The notes below the pieces were generated by a model that made no database searches, was not told the origin of the DNA, and saw nothing but the letters and a program-made list of their open reading frames with translations. Positions 5,254-7,033 of a stretch of DNA of 7,033 nucleotides are shown here, piece by piece. The stretch spans positions 1 through 7,033 of the forward strand of contig JBCDBH010000309.1 of NCBI GenBank assembly GCA_039184055.1, read 5' to 3'. A program made the position numbers and the translations under genes. Numbering within the stretch: the first letter of the stretch is position 1; every line of letters starts with the position of its first letter. The stretch is from JBCDBH01 sp039184055 (lineage in GTDB: Bacteria > Acidobacteriota > Thermoanaerobaculia > Multivoradales > J023).

Positions 5254-7033
5254 ATGCGCCGACGCACGCATTTTCATTCCGCTGACGGTCATCGGGTTTC
5301 GAATCGCAAACGACGCTGGCTCACCTGGGTTTTCGCGGTGATTTTTGGCAGCGCTCCAGGCACGGCGCGTGACATCCCCTTTGCAACACCCGTGACCGCC
5401 GCGTCGAGCAACGGCGTGCTCCAAGCCGTCGCCACCGACGTCGATGGCGACGTCACGCTCGACGTGGTGACGGTGTCGAGCGTCGATGCGGTCGTGGCCT
5501 GGCACGACAACACCAGCGGCGACGGCTCGGCATGGTCGAGCACGACGATCGCCACATCGGCCGACGCCGCCGTGGCCATGGCCGACTTCGACGGCGACGG
5601 CGATGTCGACGCGCTGGTCGGCTCGACGGTCTCGGACGCTTTCTTCCTTCGATTCAATACGGCGGGTGATGGCTCGGCGTGGAGTGGCAGCACGATTACC
5701 GATCTCGCCTCGGGCGACCCCACCGACATCAAGCCAGCCGATATCGATGGCGACGGTGACATCGACGTGTTGATCACCTTGGAAGAGACCGACGAGGTGA
5801 TCTTCTTCGAGAACGTCAACGGCGACGGGACCAGCTGGACCCGCCTCACGATCACCGACACGGCCACCGACGCCATCGCGGTCGCGGCGGGCGATATCGA
5901 CGGCGACGGCGACATCGATGCGCTCGTTGCGTCGCCCGGCGACAACACCGTCGCGTTTCACGAAAACACCGCGGGCGATGGCTCGGCGTGGTCCGAGGTG
6001 ACGATCTCGAGCACCTTCGGTGGCGCGCGTGACGTTTTCGCCGCCGACGTCGATGGCGATGGCGACCTCGACGCGGTCGCGGTGGCCCGAGTCGACGACG
6101 AGGTGAGCTGGTTCGAAAACACCGCCGGAGACGGCTCCCTCTGGACCGAACGGAATATCGCCACCTCGATTCTCGCCGCCTTTGGCGTGTTCGCCGCCGA
6201 TCTGGACGGTGATGGCGATGTCGACGTGCTTTCCGCCAACCGCCAATCCGACTCGGTCCTCTGGTTCGAGAACACGATGGGTGAGGGCACGGGCTTTACG
6301 CAACGTACGGTCGCGGCGATCGAAACCGCCTCGGCGGTGGTCGCGGGTGACGTCGACGGCGATGGCGACGTGGATGTTTTCGCCGCCTCGTACACCGACG
6401 ACGAAGTAACCTGGCACGCCAACGACACGATTCATCGCGACGCCTTCTTCCCCACCGAGCAGACCCTCTCTTCCACCACTGCCTACGCCAGCTCGGTGGC
6501 CACCGCCGACATCGACGGTGACGGCGATATCGACGCCTTCTCGGCCGCCTACAACGGCAATGCCTTCTCGTGGCACGAGAACACCGCGGCCGACGGCTCC
6601 GCCTGGACGACGCAAACGGTTGCCAGCGGCTTGATCGGTCCGCTCTCCGTGGTAGCGGCCGATATCGATGGCGACGGGGATCAAGATGGCGTCGCGGCGT
6701 CGTTCTACAGCGAAGTCTGGTTCCGCAACGACGACGGCATGGGCGGCAGTTGGAGCACGCTCACCATCGCCGACGGTGGCGATTTCGAGCGCCGGGTCGC
6801 GGCGGGCGATCTCGATGGCGACGGCGACCAAGACGTGGTGAGCGCCTCGTTGACCAACAACACCGTCACCTTTCACGAGAACACCGCGGCCGACGGCTCC
6901 ACCTGGGCACCGTTGCTGATCACCGGCACCGCGACATCGGTCCGCGACGTCAAAATCGCCGACATCGATGGCGACGGAGATCAGGACGTGCTCTCGGCGT
7001 CGTTCGACGACAACTCGGTCGATTGGTACGAAA
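5254..7033 (+). CDS. Secreted VCBS/FG-GAP-type calcium-loop repeat protein (3' end outside window)
   Basis: The frame is open for 593 codons from the ATG to the window end. Residues 1-38 are a long-n-region signal peptide: MRRRTHFH, basic RKRR at 18-21, hydrophobic WLTWVFAVIFG, probable cleavage after GTA38. The remainder is at least eleven repeats of 49-53 residues, each centred on DxDGDGDxD (starting at residues 62, 111, 163, 214, 265, 316, 366, 419, 470, 519, 570), followed by DVLxAS, a strand such as VSWFEN, the turn TAGDGSxW, and a strand TxxTI. This is the VCBS/FG-GAP pattern, in which the Asp/Gly loop binds calcium and each repeat forms one blade of a beta-propeller. The protein is probably secreted or surface-exposed and may act in adhesion or binding. 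The first loop (DVDGDVTLD) is degenerate. Repeat 7 lacks the usual GDGSxW turn. Any C-terminal sorting domain, anchor or enzyme domain lies outside the window. It is a large protein with high Asp, Ser and Thr and no Cys in the visible part. Confidence 0.93.
   Translation, partial: MRRRTHFHSADGHRVSNRKRRWLTWVFAVIFGSAPGTARDIPFATPVTAASSNGVLQAVATDVDGDVTLDVVTVSSVDAVVAWHDNTSGDGSAWSSTTIATSADAAVAMADFDGDGDVDALVGSTVSDAFFLRFNTAGDGSAWSGSTITDLASGDPTDIKPADIDGDGDIDVLITLEETDEVIFFENVNGDGTSWTRLTITDTATDAIAVAAGDIDGDGDIDALVASPGDNTVAFHENTAGDGSAWSEVTISSTFGGARDVFAADVDGDGDLDAVAVARVDDEVSWFENTAGDGSLWTERNIATSILAAFGVFAADLDGDGDVDVLSANRQSDSVLWFENTMGEGTGFTQRTVAAIETASAVVAGDVDGDGDVDVFAASYTDDEVTWHANDTIHRDAFFPTEQTLSSTTAYASSVATADIDGDGDIDAFSAAYNGNAFSWHENTAADGSAWTTQTVASGLIGPLSVVAADIDGDGDQDGVAASFYSEVWFRNDDGMGGSWSTLTIADGGDFERRVAAGDLDGDGDQDVVSASLTNNTVTFHENTAADGSTWAPLLITGTATSVRDVKIADIDGDGDQDVLSASFDDNSVDWYE
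5437..6987 (+). repeat. Eleven in-frame DxDGDGDxD loops, period about 153 bases
   Basis: The 27-base loop-coding blocks begin at 5437, 5584, 5740, 5893, 6046, 6199, 6349, 6508, 6661, 6808 and 6961. Successive distances are 147, 156, 153, 153, 153, 150, 159, 153, 147 and 153 bases, all multiples of three. Loops 2-8 have V, I or L at position 8 of the motif, while loops 9-11 all have Q (DGDQD). Loop 1 is DVDGDVTLD and lacks the central GD. Confidence 0.95.
6574..6900 (+). repeat. 27-base identical segments exactly 300 bases apart in the repeat protein
   Basis: The segment coding for HENTAADGS is identical base for base at 6574-6600 and 6874-6900. The separation of 300 bases equals two repeat units. 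Other units use TAGDGS with different codons, so this pair looks like a trace of a recent two-unit duplication or gene conversion. Confidence 0.75.

Noticed and set aside
5218..6876. A 552-codon open frame on the minus strand opposite the repeat protein
   Set aside because: It mirrors the regular GAC/GTC/GGC codons of the Asp-Gly repeats; its product is a low-complexity repeat without signal peptide or known motif, while the plus strand has a signal peptide and a recognised repeat family.

Overview
The window is a high-GC bacterial chromosome segment. Two proteins carry N-terminal export signals and Shine-Dalgarno sites precede most starts, so a Gram-negative-type bacterium is likely. The gene mix (OGT/SPINDLY-type glycosyltransferase, TIGR03032 protein, DoxX-like redox protein, large secreted VCBS/FG-GAP repeat protein) would fit an environmental lineage such as Acidobacteriota, Myxococcota or a proteobacterium. 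Nothing in the sequence fixes the phylum, and I saw no rRNA, tRNA, mobile element, CRISPR array or phage gene.

Layout. Positions 1-363 hold the 3' end of a gene whose product ends like DoxX/MauE-family proteins with a redoxin-like soluble tail. It is followed (434-1246) by an exported thioredoxin-fold protein with a WCPFC active site and an unrecognised N-terminal domain; together they look like an envelope thiol-redox pair. On the minus strand, 1261-1581 is a clear ybjQ (UPF0145) gene with a textbook Shine-Dalgarno. It converges with the thioredoxin gene and diverges from the next one. Positions 1716-4019 encode a 767-residue protein with about nine TPRs and an OGT/SPINDLY-type (GT41) catalytic domain. 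It overlaps by four bases (ATGA) a TIGR03032/DUF4915 protein (4016-5122), so the two are probably translationally coupled. After a 131-base gap, an open frame from 5254 runs off the end of the window. It encodes a signal-peptide-bearing protein made of at least eleven 49-53-residue repeats, each with a DxDGDGDxD calcium-loop motif.

Points for a second look. The GT41 protein keeps the UDP-site Lys and HTT motif, but the otherwise conserved catalytic-site His of the N-lobe is Asn (N405), and the WLxYPGT loop is one residue short. A perfect 7-bp hairpin ends one base before its start codon, where a ribosome-binding site is expected. The repeat protein changes character after its seventh repeat, as if one seven-bladed propeller ends and another begins. 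An 18-base-period duplication covers the TIGR03032 stop codon. The strongest candidate for an undescribed system is the coupled pair of divergent GT41 enzyme and TIGR03032 protein, possibly acting with the secreted repeat protein next door; that link is inference only.
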